Assembly: GCA_003223115.1 (NCBI GenBank)
Contig: QHXW01000115.1
Span: 1 to 45,443, forward strand
Reading direction: 5' to 3'
Length of the DNA: 45,443 nt
DNA from: Acidobacteriota bacterium
GTDB lineage: Bacteria > Acidobacteriota > Terriglobia > Bryobacterales > Bryobacteraceae
Part shown: one piece after another, positions 44,209-45,443 of the stretch
Numbering within the stretch: the stretch's first letter is position 1
Layout: each line of letters opens with the position of its first letter
Made by a program: the position numbers and the translations under genes
The notes under the pieces: model-generated
What the model was told of the DNA's origin: nothing
The model's input: only the letters and a program-made list of their open reading frames with translations
Databases searched by the model: none

Positions 44209-44233
44209 GCCCCCGCGTAGCACAGGCGGGGGC
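44209..44233. repeat. GC-rich hairpin
   Basis: GCCCCCGC, loop GTAGCACAG, GCGGGGGC: a perfect 8-bp stem without a T-tract on either strand, in the spacer before the convergent DUF302-like gene. I do not call it a terminator. Confidence 0.5.
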
Positions 44234-44272
44234 AAAGGAAAATCCTGATCGGAGCCTCAAGTTTCAGTAGCT

Positions 44273-44833
44273 TTAGCCGCCTTGAGAGTCGTGCTCGCCA
44301 GTTCCGGCGAGTTCTTCGACCTTAGAGCCGCGATTATCAATGCGCTGCGGCAGTGCGCCTCGCATATTGACCTGATCTTCGGTTGCTCCCATACTCATGG
44401 GAGCCGCGCACGTTTCCGCGGTATTTCCCGCCCCGGCCGCGAGGACCGTCGGGCGCGCGGCCTCCTCCAGAATCTCGCGCAAGAACCCTTCGGCGACAAG
44501 AGCCAGATCTTCCAGATCTTGACGGCCGAGCGTCCGGCAGAAATCCAGGGGAGAAGACGCCAGCAGGCTGGTCTCGCCCATCCTGGTGCACACCACGACG
44601 CGGCAAGGCAGAAAAGCGGCAAAACGCGCGTCCGCCTCCAGCAGCTTTTCATAAAGATCGGGCTGCAAAATGCCAAACACCACGGTTTCGCACGGAGGCT
44701 GGAGACTGCGGTCCCGCAGCAGTTGACTGATATCGGTGACGGCGCACACACTGGCTCGTCGACGCCTGGACGCACGACGGATGGCAGCGTCGATTTCGGC
44801 TAATTTGAGGGATGAGGCCCGCTCCAGAATCAT
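44273..44833 (-). CDS. DUF302-like protein
   Basis: A 186-residue protein from the chosen ATG at 44833. The body matches DUF302 in outline: SLKLAEIDAAIRRAS, VTDISQLLRDR, VVFGILQPDLYEKLLEADAR, FAAFLPCRVVVCTRMGETSLLAS and a final helix. Residues after about 125 are a non-conserved tail. DUF302 proteins have no settled function; some bind haem or act near oxidation systems. The ATG at 44917 would add 28 residues and overlap the next gene upstream; the inner ATG fits the family start better. Confidence 0.6.
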   Translation of the reverse strand: MILERASSLKLAEIDAAIRRASRRRRASVCAVTDISQLLRDRSLQPPCETVVFGILQPDLYEKLLEADARFAAFLPCRVVVCTRMGETSLLASSPLDFCRTLGRQDLEDLALVAEGFLREILEEAARPTVLAAGAGNTAETCAAPMSMGATEDQVNMRGALPQRIDNRGSKVEELAGTGEHDSQGG

Positions 44834-44894
44834 CACCGGGATGATAGCAGAACCGCCTCCCGGCAGGAAGCCAGCCTTCATCTGGTTTGCGCTA

Positions 44895-45122
44895 CTACGT
44901 CCAACTTCTGTAACCAATAATCCCCCAATAGGTCAGATAGGCAGCCACAGTCGTATTCGCCAGAGAGACGAGCAATGCATGTACATAGATGTCGCGCCGT
45001 ACATTGGACGTCCGCGCGCGGAGTGTAACGATGAGGCCCAACACGGCGGTACATGCGAAGGCCAAAGTCAGCACGAAAAAGCTGCCGGACCAGAATGTCA
45101 GGCTTCCGAAGCGCTGAAGCAA
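44895..45122 (-). CDS. Small two-helix membrane protein
   Basis: A 75-residue protein with two predicted membrane helices (about 10-32, SGSFFVLTLAFACTAVLGLIVTL-like, and 45-65) and a positively charged loop (RARTSNVRRD) between them. No family recognised. The only available start is a TTG at 45122, without a clear Shine-Dalgarno, so the true start may lie upstream beyond a lesion. It overlaps the longest possible form of the DUF302-like gene. Confidence 0.5.
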   Translation of the reverse strand: MLQRFGSLTFWSGSFFVLTLAFACTAVLGLIVTLRARTSNVRRDIYVHALLVSLANTTVAAYLTYWGIIGYRSWT

Positions 45123-45129
45123 ATCGTCA

Positions 45130-45425
45130 TTAGTTAGAAAGCATCACCAACGCAACGGCCCCCCCGAGACATAGTATCGAGACGAGCGGAACCACCCGAA
45201 GGCGCAGACCGGGCGCGCCACCGAGCTTTCGCAATAATTTCCGCGGTACCCAAACGCTACGCGAACACCACCGCGCTGGTCATCAGCAGCAGAGAAGCGA
45301 CGCCCAGGATCGACTCGAGCCCAACCACAATCCCGAGACGGGGCGCAAAGTACCTCCGCCGGGTGTGGTTTCCATACTGGACAAATTCCCAGGGATCTGT
45401 TACAACAAGCTGTGGACATATTGCC
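45130..45425 (-). pseudogene. Membrane-protein remnant at the window end, frameshifted
   Basis: On the minus strand one frame gives LVVTDPWEFVQYGNHTRRRYFAPRL (45 residues in all), then a helix LGIVVGLESILGVASLLLM, ending in a TAG near 45263. Directly after, the next frame gives VWVPRKLLRKLGGAPGLRLR and a second helix VVPLVSILCLGGAVALVML, stopping at 45130-45132. The two halves look like one protein with a frameshift. A TAA at about 45429 blocks the frame upstream, so the rest may be lost or out of frame. No family assigned. Confidence 0.4.
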
Positions 45426-45443
45426 TGTTAGGGGGAGGACATG

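Noticed and set aside
44063-44248. 61-codon GTG ORF, basic and low in complexity
   Set aside because: No Shine-Dalgarno, no recognisable pattern, and it runs through a GC hairpin; coding status not supported.

Overview
The window looks like chromosomal DNA of an acidobacterium, most plausibly Bryobacterales (Candidatus Solibacter-like). This is inferred from the gene families: a DUF1592/DUF1552 pair, Tat-exported Gfo/Idh oxidoreductase and beta-propeller proteins, a MauE-thioredoxin fusion, a mreBCD-mrdA-rodA-rne/rng shape cluster, dispersed palindromic repeats and GC-rich coding DNA. No sequence search was possible. No tRNA, rRNA, CRISPR array or prophage was seen.

Layout. 1-0.6 kb: tail of a frameshifted IS4-type transposase. 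0.7-3.2 kb, minus strand: Smr, Uma2 nuclease, DUF465, RimI-like acetyltransferase and a crotonase. 3.4-4.5 kb, plus strand: a PilZ protein and a small metal-ribbon protein behind a sigma-54-like promoter. 4.5-6.9 kb, minus strand: BON-domain exported protein, unknown exported protein, endonuclease III. 7-9.4 kb: a wrecked glycoside hydrolase gene and a repeat-rich spacer. 9.4-11.6 kb: DAHP synthase behind a complete aromatic-amino-acid attenuator, then an unknown membrane protein. 11.6-17.2 kb, minus strand: DUF4833, malate synthase, FmdB, frameshifted URO-D-type protein, GlcD and a TlpA-like thioredoxin. GlcD and malate synthase together suggest glycolate to glyoxylate to malate. 17.2-18.7 kb, plus strand: two tandem PTPS/QueD-family genes and folE.

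18.9-29.5 kb: a YtcJ-like amidohydrolase with a partner membrane protein on the minus strand. Its start codon overlaps that of a divergent operon (MauE-thioredoxin, DUF1592 with a CxxCH haem motif, Tat-exported DUF1552, a TY-Chap-like protein). A Gfo/Idh/MocA oxidoreductase, a broken polytopic membrane protein and a second amidohydrolase follow. 29.5-31 kb is a decay zone: a short-chain dehydrogenase in pieces with extra DNA in its middle, and a frameshifted small membrane/coiled-coil gene. 31.1-33.3 kb: rsgA with a leader that can mask its ribosome-binding site, and a convergent beta-propeller lipoprotein. 33.4-42.8 kb: mreB, mreC, mreD, mrdA, rodA and an RNase E/G whose S1 domain is split by about 370 disordered residues. 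42.9-45.4 kb: a two-domain rhodanese, small proteins, a DUF302-like protein and membrane-protein remnants.

The strongest unusual signal is at 9,380-9,571. A promoter reads almost directly into a 20-codon leader ORF with seven aromatic codons (F, Y and W). A pause hairpin, an antiterminator and a Rho-independent terminator follow, then the DAHP synthase gene. This is the full architecture of ribosome-mediated attenuation on the first enzyme of aromatic biosynthesis. Second-tier signals are the RBS-masking rsgA leader, the structured RNase E/G leader, the tandem PTPS genes of which one lacks the catalytic Cys, and a family of palindromic intergenic repeats.
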